From: Acidimicrobiia bacterium
GTDB lineage: Bacteria; Actinomycetota; Acidimicrobiia; Spongiisociales; JAHEDJ01
Assembly: GCA_035471805.1 (NCBI GenBank)
Contig: DATIPS010000040.1
Coordinates: forward strand, 1 to 64,000
Length of the DNA: 64,000 bases
Direction of reading: 5' to 3'
Under the pieces are notes generated by a model that saw only the letters and a list, made by a program, of their open reading frames with translations, searched no databases and was not told the origin of the DNA. This document shows, piece after piece, positions 34,789-43,474 of this stretch (the stretch's first letter is position 1; each line of letters begins with the position of its first letter). Made by a program: the position numbers and the translations under genes.

Positions 34789-35868
34789 CTATGGCCGAAA
34801 GAGCGCTAGCAGCCGTTTGCGGCCGTCGGCGATCTGCGGCCGCTTGACCCTCCATGTGCCGACGATCCCGTAGGGCAGGTATAGGACGAGGACGACGTAG
34901 GCGGCTCCGATGAGCAGATCGGAAGAACCACCGAACCAGCGGTCCAGGTAGTACTGGAGCAGCCGGAAGACGGCGGCACCGACGACGGCCCCACTGATTG
35001 TTCCGACGCCGCCGATCAGGATCACCAGCAGAGCGGTGACTGTGTAGCCGAGGCCGGCAACGTTCGGCGTCACGATCGGCTGGTGGATCGTGTGAATCGT
35101 GCCGGCCAGTGCGGCCGTGACCGATGCGATGACCAGCACAACCAGCTTGAACCAAAACGTATTGAACCCGAGCATCAATGCCCGATCCTCGTTGTCCCGG
35201 ATGGCGTTGGCGACCTTCCCGAGCGGGGAGTCGGCGATCCTGGTGTACAGCATGTAGACCGCGACCAGGATGGCGAGGGTGATCAGATAGAAGACGAACC
35301 GCTCGTTCGTGCTGTCGAGGAAGCGCGCCGGAGCAGGAATGCCCTGCAACCCGATCTCGGCGCCGGCGAAGTCCGCCAGGTCACTGGACTGGATCACGAT
35401 CCAGAACATCGATGCTATGCCAAGGGTGATCAGTGCGAATGCAATGCCCCTGACGCGCGGTAGCACGACGCCGAACAGCAGAGCCTGCAAGATCGCCGCC
35501 GCCAGGACCACCAGCAGCGCGGTAGGCCATGCCAGTTCGGCGGTCTTGAGCATGATGCCGAAGGTATACGCCCCAACTGCGAAGAACATCGCATGGCCGA
35601 ACGACAGCAATCCTGTCACTCCGAGGATCAGGTCGTAGCTCAGGGCGTACAGCGCGAGAATGAAGATCTCGATGGCGAGACCCTGGAGGAACCTGGCATT
35701 GCCTTCGTCATTGGCGAACACGGCGCCGACGCCCTGACCGTCCACGACCAGTGACACGACGAACGGGAACAGCACCATCAAGCCCGTCGCGATGAGGAGG
35801 CCGCGCCGGTGGATCAACCAGCGGCGTACGATCGACTGCAGGCTCCCGTCATTCCGTGAAGCCGTCAT
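34789..35868 (-). CDS. livM: Branched-chain amino acid-type ABC permease (LivM)
   Basis: 359-residue membrane subunit of a HAAT/Liv importer, with about ten helices. [27 protein letters not shown] is the LivM signature, and [24 protein letters not shown] is the EAA-like loop that contacts the ATPases. Overlaps livH by four bases. In this context with acyl-CoA ligases it probably imports an organic acid rather than leucine. Confidence 0.9.
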   Translation of the reverse strand: MTASRNDGSLQSIVRRWLIHRRGLLIATGLMVLFPFVVSLVVDGQGVGAVFANDEGNARFLQGLAIEIFILALYALSYDLILGVTGLLSFGHAMFFAVGAYTFGIMLKTAELAWPTALLVVLAAAILQALLFGVVLPRVRGIAFALITLGIASMFWIVIQSSDLADFAGAEIGLQGIPAPARFLDSTNERFVFYLITLAILVAVYMLYTRIADSPLGKVANAIRDNEDRALMLGFNTFWFKLVVLVIASVTAALAGTIHTIHQPIVTPNVAGLGYTVTALLVILIGGVGTISGAVVGAAVFRLLQYYLDRWFGGSSDLLIGAAYVVLVLYLPYGIVGTWRVKRPQIADGRKRLLALFRP

Positions 35869-37442
35869 CGTTCGGTCCTTCCGAACAAACCCGCCGGCAA
35901 GACCAGCAGTACGACGATCATCAGCAGTATCGCGGCTGCCGGAACGAGTGTGGGGGACGGCTTGAACGGCTCATCGAGGAAAGGCAGGTTGATGCCCGAC
36001 TGCCCGTAGCGAATGATTATCTGTTGAAGGAGGCCGACCAGCACGGCACCCGCCGCCGCCCCCGGGAAACTCGTCAGCCCGCCGATGGCCAGTGCCACGA
36101 TCGCCGAGAGGAGGAACACGGCCCCCATGCCGGTGCCCAGTCCGATGGACGGGGCCGCCAGTACACCACCGAAGGCGGCCAGTCCGGATCCAAGGGCAAA
36201 GACCAGGGTGAAGACCCGGCGAACGTTGATGCCGAGCGCTTCGACCATCTCGGGATCCTGAACACCTGCCCGGATGATCATTCCGATCCGGGTGCGTTTG
36301 AGTAGGAGGGTCACGCCGATCAGCACCACAATCCCGGCCAGGATCACGAACCCCTCGTTGTAGACCCGGAGGCGGCTCCCGAAGGCCTCGAGGGTCGAAC
36401 AACCGCTGAAGAACCCGCCCAGCCCTTCTCCGGGACAGCCGGGGCCGGTACCGTTGAAGGCTGCCGGTCTGCTCATCGTGAACTCCGGGCGGCCCCACAC
36501 CTCGCGGACTAGTTCGATCAGGATGAACCCGACTCCAAGCGTCACCATCAGTTGATAGATCGGACGGTCGTAGAGGGGGCGAATGAGGGCGACTTCGATC
36601 AGTGCCCCCGCCGCCGAACCAACCGCCACCGATACGACCATCGCCAGGAAGAAGCGCCAGGTAGTGCTGAGTCCGAAGACCCACTCGTTCAGGGGTTCCT
36701 TGACTGCCAGCAGGACGGTTGCGGCGATGATCAGAGACCCGAATCCGAGCAGATGTCTGCGAGTAACGATGCTTCGTTCGTCGACCTGAGCGCGGAGCAC
36801 GTTGAACCCCAGCGCCAGGAGGGACCCTCCGGCCAGAGTCGCCAGGACGGCGATCGCCGCCGGCCAGCCGAATGTATCCGGTGGGAGGGGAGCGAGCGTG
36901 CCCAGGTCGATTTGAACCGAGAAGTTGCTGGGGCTCATCGCGAAATTGCCCGGATCCCAGATGACCAGAGGGAAGCGAGTCACGGAAACGAACGTCGTTG
37001 TGGCACCTGCGGCGAGCAATCCCAGACCCGCCCAGCGGCGGCGAAGCGGGTTCGACCCGATGGCGGCGGCGAGGCTGCGCCACAGCGGCAGCAGCGTGAA
37101 TGGGGCAGACAAGATGAGGAGGGGAACGAGTATGTCGACCACCGTGTCGAACCTCGTGTAGACGGTCCAGCCGACGTACGCGCCGAGCATGAACAGCTCT
37201 CCGTGCGCGAGGTTGAGGACGTCCATCAGGCCGAAGATGAGGGAGAGGCCGGAGGCCACGAGGAAGGTGATGGCACCGACCGACAACCCCTGCATGATCG
37301 TTGAGAACCAGTCTTCCCGCTCCACCCCCGACAGCGCGGCGAGGAGCAAGAAGACGAGGATCGCCAGCGTGGCGAACCGATTGCGGTTCTCTTTGAACCA
37401 ATCAGAACGCCGGCGTGCAGGGGAGGAGGTTGCGGTGGTCAC
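35865..37442 (-). CDS. livH: Branched-chain amino acid-type ABC permease (LivH), enlarged
   Basis: 525-residue membrane subunit; typical LivH is about 290-300. The standard parts are GLSVGAITFLVASGLSLIFGLMDVLNLAHGELFMLGAY (split by the insertion after) and IRPLYDRPIYQLMVTLGVG, and LLLKRTRIGMIIRAGVQDPEMVEALGINV is the ATPase-contact loop. Between residues about 105 and 260 there is an extra segment with four or so hydrophobic helices not present in ordinary LivH. GTG 37442 is chosen because of GGGGGG upstream; an N-terminal extension reading to 37613 looks untranslated. A gap of 127 bases separates it from livF. Confidence 0.87.
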   Translation of the reverse strand: MTTATSSPARRRSDWFKENRNRFATLAILVFLLLAALSGVEREDWFSTIMQGLSVGAITFLVASGLSLIFGLMDVLNLAHGELFMLGAYVGWTVYTRFDTVVDILVPLLILSAPFTLLPLWRSLAAAIGSNPLRRRWAGLGLLAAGATTTFVSVTRFPLVIWDPGNFAMSPSNFSVQIDLGTLAPLPPDTFGWPAAIAVLATLAGGSLLALGFNVLRAQVDERSIVTRRHLLGFGSLIIAATVLLAVKEPLNEWVFGLSTTWRFFLAMVVSVAVGSAAGALIEVALIRPLYDRPIYQLMVTLGVGFILIELVREVWGRPEFTMSRPAAFNGTGPGCPGEGLGGFFSGCSTLEAFGSRLRVYNEGFVILAGIVVLIGVTLLLKRTRIGMIIRAGVQDPEMVEALGINVRRVFTLVFALGSGLAAFGGVLAAPSIGLGTGMGAVFLLSAIVALAIGGLTSFPGAAAGAVLVGLLQQIIIRYGQSGINLPFLDEPFKPSPTLVPAAAILLMIVVLLVLPAGLFGRTER

Positions 37443-37569
37443 CGCTGTGCCCCCCTTGCCTCGAGAGCCCGGGACTCCCCCCACGTGGCACGGTGGGAGA
37501 GTGCCTCTGGTCCGTTCACGGACGCGTGCGGCCAACGGCCGACGGCTGCTGGCCGACGGTTGCGAGCTT

Positions 37570-38271
37570 TCATGCCGCCCCCAGGTATCTCTTGATCGTC
37601 TCTTCGTCGTCAACCAGATCGGCCATCGAGCCCGCCTTGACCGACTTGCCCTCTTCGATGATCACGTAGTGCTGGGCGAGCCGGCTGGCGACGATGAAGT
37701 TCTGCTCCACGAGAAGGACCGTCGAGTGTTCCGACAACCGGGTGATGGCGTCCATCATCTGCTCGATGATCACGGGCGCCAGGCCCTCACTCGGCTCGTC
37801 GATCAGGAGTAGCCGGTTGTCCGCGACCAGTGCCCGGGCGACGGCCAGCATCTGTTGCTGTCCGCCGGAGAGGTTGGTTCCCGGCAAGCGAATCAAGCGT
37901 TTGAGGTCGGGGAAGAGGCCAAAGATGAGGTCTGCGCGTGCAGCGAGATCGCCCTTGTTGCGCTCGGCGATACGCAGGTTCTCCTCGACGCTGAGCTCGG
38001 CAAAGATCGCCCGGTGCTCGGGCACGTAGCCGATGCCCATATTGGTGATGTCGAAGCTGCGGCGCAGCGTGATGTCCCGGCCATCCAGTTGGATCGTCCC
38101 TCTCCGGGCGGGAGTCAGTCCGAGGATGGTTTTGAGGGTGGTGGTCTTGCCGGCTCCATTGCGGCCCAGCAGCGCGACGATGTCTCCGGCAGGGACGTCC
38201 AGCGATACTCCTTCGAGTATGTGGTATTGACCGATGAAGGTATGGACCTCGTCCAAGCGGAGCAGGCTCAT
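37570..38271 (-). CDS. livF: Liv-type ABC ATPase (LivF)
   Basis: 233-residue ATPase. Walker A ALLGRNGAGKTTTLKT, signature NLSGGQQQMLAVARAL, Walker B LLLIDEPSEGLAP, His in LLVEQNF position. The size and the EGLAP motif identify LivF rather than LivG. ATG overlaps the stop of livG. Confidence 0.93.
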   Translation of the reverse strand: MSLLRLDEVHTFIGQYHILEGVSLDVPAGDIVALLGRNGAGKTTTLKTILGLTPARRGTIQLDGRDITLRRSFDITNMGIGYVPEHRAIFAELSVEENLRIAERNKGDLAARADLIFGLFPDLKRLIRLPGTNLSGGQQQMLAVARALVADNRLLLIDEPSEGLAPVIIEQMMDAITRLSEHSTVLLVEQNFIVASRLAQHYVIIEEGKSVKAGSMADLVDDEETIKRYLGAA

Positions 38272-39044
38272 CGGTCACCCTGGGGGTCTTTGTAGAGCTC
38301 GCCGAGGTAGGCGGTCTGCACTCGTTCATCGGCCGATATCGCAGCCGGACTGCCTTCGGCGAGCAGGGCTCCCTGGTGCATGACGGTTATTCGATCGGAT
38401 ACCGACATGACGACGTTCATGTTGTGCTCGACCAGGACGACGGTCTTGTCTCCGGACTCCTGAATCGACTGGACGAGGCGCATCAGCTCCGGCACCTGTT
38501 CGGAAGCCATACCTGCCGTGGGCTCATCCAGCATGAGCACCTCCGGATCCGGGGCGAGGATCATGCCCAGTTCGAGCTTCCGTTGATCACCGTGCGGAAG
38601 TGTTCCGGCCAACTGTGCGGCTTTGTCGGTCAGGCCGACCTGATCGAGCACATCCATGGCCCGATCGAAGTATTGACCGAAGCGTCGGTGCGAACGGAAG
38701 AACCGGAGGCTATCGCCGCCCATGGCCTGCGCGGCGAGGCGAACGTTCTCCAGTACGGTCAGATTCGGGAAGAGGTTGGTGATCTGAAACGATCTACCGA
38801 TACCCCTGTGGATGGTCCTGTGCACCGGTAGCTGAGTGATGTCGTCGCCTTTGAAGAAGACGCGACCACCGGTCGGCCGCAGCGTCCCGCTCACCAGATT
38901 GAAGAAGGTGGTCTTGCCGGCTCCGTTTGGGCCGATTATCGAGTGCAGTGAGCCGGCTTCGATAGAGACCGAGACGTCATCCACGGCGACGAGCGCACCG
39001 AATTCTCTGGTCAGGTTGCGGGTTTCGAGGATGACGTTGCTCAT
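38268..39044 (-). CDS. livG: Liv-type ABC ATPase (LivG)
   Basis: 258-residue ATPase of the same importer. Walker A IIGPNGAGKTTFFNLVSG, the LivG motif RTIHRGIGRSFQITNLFPNLTV, Walker B PEVLMLDEPTAGMA, VLVEHNMNVVMSVSD. The signature region reads LPHGDQRKLELGMIL. It lies 54 bases after the binding protein gene, with a perfect 12-bp hairpin in the gap. Confidence 0.93.
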   Translation of the reverse strand: MSNVILETRNLTREFGALVAVDDVSVSIEAGSLHSIIGPNGAGKTTFFNLVSGTLRPTGGRVFFKGDDITQLPVHRTIHRGIGRSFQITNLFPNLTVLENVRLAAQAMGGDSLRFFRSHRRFGQYFDRAMDVLDQVGLTDKAAQLAGTLPHGDQRKLELGMILAPDPEVLMLDEPTAGMASEQVPELMRLVQSIQESGDKTVVLVEHNMNVVMSVSDRITVMHQGALLAEGSPAAISADERVQTAYLGELYKDPQGDR

Positions 39045-39062
39045 CGCCTCACCATGTGTGAG

Positions 39063-39090
39063 GGGTGGGGCGGCCGGAGCCGCCCCACCC
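39063..39090 (-). terminator. Strong hairpin between livK-like and livG
   Basis: GGGTGGGGCGGC (39063-39074) and its complement (39079-39090) pair at all 12 positions around a CGGA loop. There is no T run. In Liv/Opp-type operons such hairpins act as partial terminators or 3' stabilisers that raise binding-protein expression over the membrane parts. Confidence 0.7.
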
Positions 39091-39098
39091 GATCGTGT

Positions 39099-40493
39099 CT
39101 AGCTTCCGCTCAGGCTGCCGGTGGGCAGGTTGCCACAACGGGCGGTGAAATCGCCTTCGAGCAGGCAGGGCGGCTCCGGACGGACCGTTCCGACGTACTC
39201 GTAGTACTTGAACTCGGGATCGTCGACGTTCAAGAGTTTGACGATATACATGTCCTGTATGGCGACGTGATCCTCTGCGCGGATCTCGATCGTGCCCTTG
39301 GGACCTTCAAAGGACATCCCTTCGAGTGCCGCCCGCAACGAGTCGGCGTCCACGGCCCCGTTCGTGGCCCTGATGGCCTCGACGACCATGATCGCCGCGT
39401 TCATGCCGTCGGCATCGAACAGATCCGGGAAGGCTCCGAGTTCGGCGTCCTTCTCGATCAGGTAATCGTTGATGGCATTGTCGGCAGCCGTGTAGTGATA
39501 GATGATCGAGGCTGTCGAACCGATCGCATTTGCGAAGAATGCCGGCATGACGATGTTGTCCACGAACGGGGAACCGAGAACGGTGTCCTCGTCCACGACA
39601 CCGAGGTCGAGGGCGCCCTGGAGCAGCGGCACGAAGCCTCCGCCTGCCCAGGTCACCAGGAAGGCATCCGCGTCGGTGTCCGCCAGCGGCTCGAGGTAGG
39701 AAGTGAAGTCCGTTGTGTCGGCCGGCGCGAACACGTCGTCTGCGATGAACTCGCCGCCTGCAAACGTGCAGGCGTCTTTGTAACCGGCCGCTCCGCCGTA
39801 ACCGAAGGAGTAGTCGGGCGCGATCTGGACGAAGGTCTTGTACCCGTCGCCGTTGACGAACTGTTCACAGATCGCCATTGCATCCTGATAGTTGTTCCTG
39901 CTGGCCCGGAAGGTGTTCTCGTTGAAATCCTTGCCGGTGATGTCGGTGGCAGCGGCCGGTGCTGCAATCAGAATGATGTTGTTCTCGATTGCCAGGCTCT
40001 GCAGGCTGGCTGTTGCTCCCGAGCTGACGGTGCCGATGATGATGTCGGCTCCCTCGATCTCGATGAGCTCCCGTCCCGCCGTGGCGGTCAGCTCCGGATT
40101 GCTCTGGTCGTCTTTGAAGATCACCCGGATCTCGCAGTCGTCGACCATGTAGCTCTGCTCGAGGCCCGAGCCGACCTCGCCGCCCGTGGCGTAGGCGAAT
40201 CCGATCGGTACACCACGGTTGATGTGGGCGCCGTAGATGGCCAGCGGCCCCGTCAGGTCGGTGACCACACCGACCGTGACGGGTTCGTCGCAGGTCAGGC
40301 CGGTCATCTCGGCCAGGGTCGTTGTTGTTGTCTCCTCGGCGGTCGTTGTTTCCGTGACCGTGTCGGCTGCAGTCGTCTCGGTGGTCGCGTCCGCCACCGT
40401 GGTCGTCGTGTCGTCGCTGTCACCGCCGCATGCGGCGAGGATCAGCGCCAATACGAGCAGTAGCGCCGGGATGCGCCGGGTTGTTCGTCTCAT
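39099..40493 (-). CDS. Liv-type substrate-binding lipoprotein
   Basis: 464-residue extracellular binding protein (periplasmic-binding type I, Leu/Ile/Val family). Signal peptide LLVLALILAAC ends in a lipobox with Cys at about 21, followed by a Thr-rich linker (DDTTTTVADATTETTAAD and more, to about residue 60) before the domain VTVGVVTDLTGPLAIYGAHINRG. Two lobes follow, with FAPADTTDFTSYLEPLADTDADAFLVTWAG a typical hinge block. Ligand unknown; the operon suggests a hydrophobic carboxylate or amino acid-like compound. ATG overlaps the stop of the upstream hydrolase. Confidence 0.92.
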   Translation of the reverse strand: MRRTTRRIPALLLVLALILAACGGDSDDTTTTVADATTETTAADTVTETTTAEETTTTTLAEMTGLTCDEPVTVGVVTDLTGPLAIYGAHINRGVPIGFAYATGGEVGSGLEQSYMVDDCEIRVIFKDDQSNPELTATAGRELIEIEGADIIIGTVSSGATASLQSLAIENNIILIAAPAAATDITGKDFNENTFRASRNNYQDAMAICEQFVNGDGYKTFVQIAPDYSFGYGGAAGYKDACTFAGGEFIADDVFAPADTTDFTSYLEPLADTDADAFLVTWAGGGFVPLLQGALDLGVVDEDTVLGSPFVDNIVMPAFFANAIGSTASIIYHYTAADNAINDYLIEKDAELGAFPDLFDADGMNAAIMVVEAIRATNGAVDADSLRAALEGMSFEGPKGTIEIRAEDHVAIQDMYIVKLLNVDDPEFKYYEYVGTVRPEPPCLLEGDFTARCGNLPTGSLSGS

Positions 40494-41569
40494 TCTCGGT
40501 TTCCTCCTGGTTTCTCGATGTGTGCATGGAACACACGATCGAACTCTGTCGGTTCTTCGATGAAGGGAACGTGGGCCGTCGCGGCGATGATGGTCTCGGA
40601 GAATTCTCCACCCATCTCGGCATAGCGTTCCAAGATGCGCCGGGTTTGGCCGAGCATGGGTTGCGAAGGATAGGTCTCCGCGCCCGGCCAGTCGGGGATG
40701 AGGCCGAATGCTCCGAGGGTGCCGGGATCGCCGGCCGCCTGATCGGAGACAACTCTGTCGAGTTCGCCGCGCACCCAGGCGATCGGAGGTTTCGGGTTTG
40801 CCGCCAGGAGTCGATCCACCAGCCCGGATGTGTATTTGGGAGACAAAGCGTTGTTGACACCCATCGTGCCGGGGGCCACGAACGGCCAGTTGGCACTCGG
40901 GGTCATGTCGCCGGGGTAGTCCTGTTCGCCGAGGTGCGTCGACAGCATCGCGGCGACCAGGCCGTCCTCGTTCTCCGGCACCGAACCGGGTACCACTATG
41001 AGCGAGCGGAGGGCGTTGCGGGGAGAGAAGGGGCTTTCAATACCGTCGTCGCCCGCTCGAAGCCGCTCGACCACTTGCGCGTTGATGAGCCCGCCGCCGG
41101 ATCCGGCGAAATCATCCCAGCAAGGGCGGCCGTCGACGTCTCTGGTGCCGCCGAACCCGAACGGCGAGCCCGGCGCGACCTGGGTCGCCGTGATGATTCG
41201 CTCCGGAGCATCTGCGATCAGTCGCCATACGACGCTGCCGCCCATCGAGTTGCCCACGAGGTGGACCCGTTCGATGTCGAGTTCATCGAGCAGTGCCAGT
41301 GCGTCACCGGCCGGGTCGCCGAGGCCGTTGGTAGCGTCGATCTTCTTTTCCGAATCCGCCTCTCCGAATCCCCTCTGGTCCGGCGCAACGCCTTGGAAAC
41401 CGGCGGGGAGCCGCAACATGGTCGTTTCCCACCAGGTCGCGCACGAGAGGTTCCCGTGGAGGAAGAGCACCGGAGCGCCGGTGGTCGGTCCGCTGAAGAG
41501 CACACGGGTGGTGATGCGCGAGGTTGTGACGGTCTCGGTGCGAATCCCGGGGAGTGTGGGGACGCTCAT
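40490..41569 (-). CDS. Alpha/beta hydrolase, first enzyme of the TetR operon
   Basis: 359-residue alpha/beta hydrolase. LFLHGNLSCATWW, PDQRGFGEADSE, nucleophile elbow VGNSMGGSVVWRL (Ser about residue 110), late His in ATAHVPFIEEP. It is longer than usual, with a lid insertion of about 80 residues. The start ATG 41569 overlaps the tetR stop (ATGA), and its stop overlaps the binding protein start, so it is co-transcribed with both. Perhaps acts on the imported compound or on an ester form. Confidence 0.85.
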   Translation of the reverse strand: MSVPTLPGIRTETVTTSRITTRVLFSGPTTGAPVLFLHGNLSCATWWETTMLRLPAGFQGVAPDQRGFGEADSEKKIDATNGLGDPAGDALALLDELDIERVHLVGNSMGGSVVWRLIADAPERIITATQVAPGSPFGFGGTRDVDGRPCWDDFAGSGGGLINAQVVERLRAGDDGIESPFSPRNALRSLIVVPGSVPENEDGLVAAMLSTHLGEQDYPGDMTPSANWPFVAPGTMGVNNALSPKYTSGLVDRLLAANPKPPIAWVRGELDRVVSDQAAGDPGTLGAFGLIPDWPGAETYPSQPMLGQTRRILERYAEMGGEFSETIIAATAHVPFIEEPTEFDRVFHAHIEKPGGNRE

Positions 41570-42198
41570 GGAGCGACGCCGTTCTGGTAATTGATACCGC
41601 GATCCACGAAGGCCATCACCTGTTCGAACACTTCGTCCGAGAGTTCTGCCTCTTCGCGGAGCACATATCTGCCGCCCATGAACTCGGCGATTCCCATCAG
41701 GAGGTGAGCAATCGTCGCCGAATCCAGGTCGTGCGGCAACTGCCCGGCCTGCTTGGCGCGCTCGAGGCCGGTCGAGTATCCGATGGCGAGTGTTTCGTAG
41801 TGCCACCTGTAGATCACCGGATCGACGAATTCTGCTTCGCGAACGACCTTGTACAGAGCCCGATGATCGCGGACGTAGTCGAAGAAGGTGCGAAACCCGA
41901 CACGTTCGATCTCTCTTCGATCGCTCAAGCCGTCGACGGCCCGTGCGATCGTTTCGCGCAGGGAATGGTTCAGGTGGCGCACGAGTTCGGCGAAGGCGGC
42001 CTTCTTGTCGGGGAAGTAGACATAGAAGGTGCCTTGTGCCACGCCGGCGCGCCGGGTTATCTCAGACACCGATGCCCGTTCGAAAGCAACTTCGCCGAAT
42101 ACCGATTCGGCGGCGTCGAGCAGGGCCTGTCTGGTCGCCCGACCGCGCGCGGTCGGAGGGGCGGTGACCGCTGCCTTCAGAGTTGACGCCTGAGTCAC
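41566..42198 (-). CDS. TetR family regulator of the Liv/ligase operon
   Basis: 210-residue repressor. N-terminal helix-turn-helix: RQALLDAAESVFGEVAFERASVSEITRRAGVAQGTFYVYFPDK (here broken only to show its blocks), with TFYVYFPDK the standard recognition end. The effector domain is alpha-helical with C-terminal ERAKQAGQLPHDLDSATIAHLLMG. GTG 42198, seven bases after a CATAAT -10 box. A CTGAG-N6-CTCAG inverted repeat overlaps the start and is its likely operator, so it probably represses its own operon until an acyl-CoA or similar ligand binds. Confidence 0.92.
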   Translation of the reverse strand: MTQASTLKAAVTAPPTARGRATRQALLDAAESVFGEVAFERASVSEITRRAGVAQGTFYVYFPDKKAAFAELVRHLNHSLRETIARAVDGLSDRREIERVGFRTFFDYVRDHRALYKVVREAEFVDPVIYRWHYETLAIGYSTGLERAKQAGQLPHDLDSATIAHLLMGIAEFMGGRYVLREEAELSDEVFEQVMAFVDRGINYQNGVAP

Positions 42199-42211
42199 GT
42201 CTCAGATTATG
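42190..42211 (-). promoter_or_regulatory. TetR operon promoter with CTGAG/CTCAG operator
   Basis: On the minus strand, CATAAT (42206-42211) is a -10 box seven bases before GTG 42198. CTGAG (42190-42194) and CTCAG (42201-42205) form a perfect inverted repeat covering the start codon. Leaderless start inferred. Confidence 0.55.
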
Positions 42212-42325
42212 GGCGATTGTCTCCAAGGATACGAACCGGATCTAAGAAAAGATTTCGCGAACTGAAAGGTCGGGAGTGCCGGGCCGCTGGCCGGGAATGC
42301 TCGCCGGCAAGTAGCGTGGGGGGTC

Positions 42326-43474
42326 ATGTCCCTCGTCGTGTTCCCGTTCCGGACCGAAGATCCGAAGGTCGTCGAGTTCAATCTCCGGGTTGCTGCATCG
42401 CATCCGGCGGTTGAGCGAGTTCTCGCCGTGGGAGCCGAAGTGGAGTCGACCTATCGGGCCGTCGAGTCGTTCGGGCCTGAGCTCGCCTCGACAACCGGTA
42501 CTCCCGTGGATCTCATTCTTCAGGACCGGATAGGTTCGAAGCGGCCGGGCAAGGGGGACGGCATGAACACGGGACTCCGCTATTTCCTCAATGAGACGGA
42601 CGCAGGGCGAATCCACTTCTACGACGCAGACATCACGAGCTTCGGGCCCGATTGGATCACCCAGGCCGAGAGGGCGGCCGACCGCGGATACGACGTTGTG
42701 CGGCACTTCTTTCCGCGCCCCAGCACCGACGCCATGATCACCTGGATGATCACCCGGACGGGCTTTGCCCTCCTCTGGCCCCACACCGAACTGCCGCGCA
42801 TCGAGCAACCGCTCGGAGGCGAGTTGCTCTTCACCCGCCCGGTCGTCGAGGCGCTGGTCGCAGACGCGCGTGTCCGCGACCAGAGCGACTGGGGCATAGA
42901 CACCCTCTACACCTTCTCCACGGTCCAGGCAGGGTTCTCCGTATATGAGACCTACGTTCCGCAGGGCAAACAACATGCACTGTACGGTGGTTTGACCGAC
43001 CTTCGGACGATGCTCGTGGAGTGCTTTTCGGCTATTCAAAGCCTCACCGGCGAGGTTGTTGGCCCGGGCGCGACCCACCAGATCGAGGCAGCGGCTCCGG
43101 TCCCGTCATCCATCACCGAGAAGGTCGGATACAACCTCGAAGCCACCCTGCATCTACTCAGCGCGGATTGGACCCCCCGGCAGGCCGAGTTGCTCGGGCA
43201 CTTCCCGACGGGCGTGGAGGAAGGGATGCTCGCCAATCGATCGGCGCCGACCTTCCTGTTCCTGGACGAAGATGCATGGTTCCTCTCATTTCGAACGCTG
43301 CTCGAAGCCTTCGTGCCCGGTGATCCCGACTGGGAGGCGGTGCTGTTCCGGCTCTGGGTGGCGCGCGTGATCAGCTACACGGCAACCCGGGCGCTGCGCG
43401 GCTATGAGCATTCCCAGCGGTACCTGGCGGAAATGGTGGACGGATACCGTCGTCGGGCCGAACTCGACTCGTGA
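42326..43474 (+). CDS. mgs: Mannosylglycerate synthase (GT78)
   Basis: 382-residue glycosyltransferase making 2-alpha-mannosylglycerate from GDP-mannose and D-glycerate in one step, giving a compatible solute. It is very close by eye to the Rhodothermus marinus enzyme: MSLVVFPFRTEDPKV, LQDRIGSKRPGKGDGMNT, the metal-binding DAD in IHFYDADITSFGPDWI, DAMITWMITRTGFALLWPHT, ELPRIEQPLGGELL, SDWGIDTLYTF, and KQHALYGGLTDLRTML are recognised blocks. Full length. A TAGCGT box eight bases before ATG 42326 suggests a very short leader. It overlaps a glycerate kinase gene by four bases. Confidence 0.93.
   Translation: MSLVVFPFRTEDPKVVEFNLRVAASHPAVERVLAVGAEVESTYRAVESFGPELASTTGTPVDLILQDRIGSKRPGKGDGMNTGLRYFLNETDAGRIHFYDADITSFGPDWITQAERAADRGYDVVRHFFPRPSTDAMITWMITRTGFALLWPHTELPRIEQPLGGELLFTRPVVEALVADARVRDQSDWGIDTLYTFSTVQAGFSVYETYVPQGKQHALYGGLTDLRTMLVECFSAIQSLTGEVVGPGATHQIEAAAPVPSSITEKVGYNLEATLHLLSADWTPRQAELLGHFPTGVEEGMLANRSAPTFLFLDEDAWFLSFRTLLEAFVPGDPDWEAVLFRLWVARVISYTATRALRGYEHSQRYLAEMVDGYRRRAELDS

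Noticed and set aside
39054-40463. 469-codon plus frame over the binding protein
   Set aside because: Shadow of the lipoprotein gene, which has a clear signal peptide and domain.
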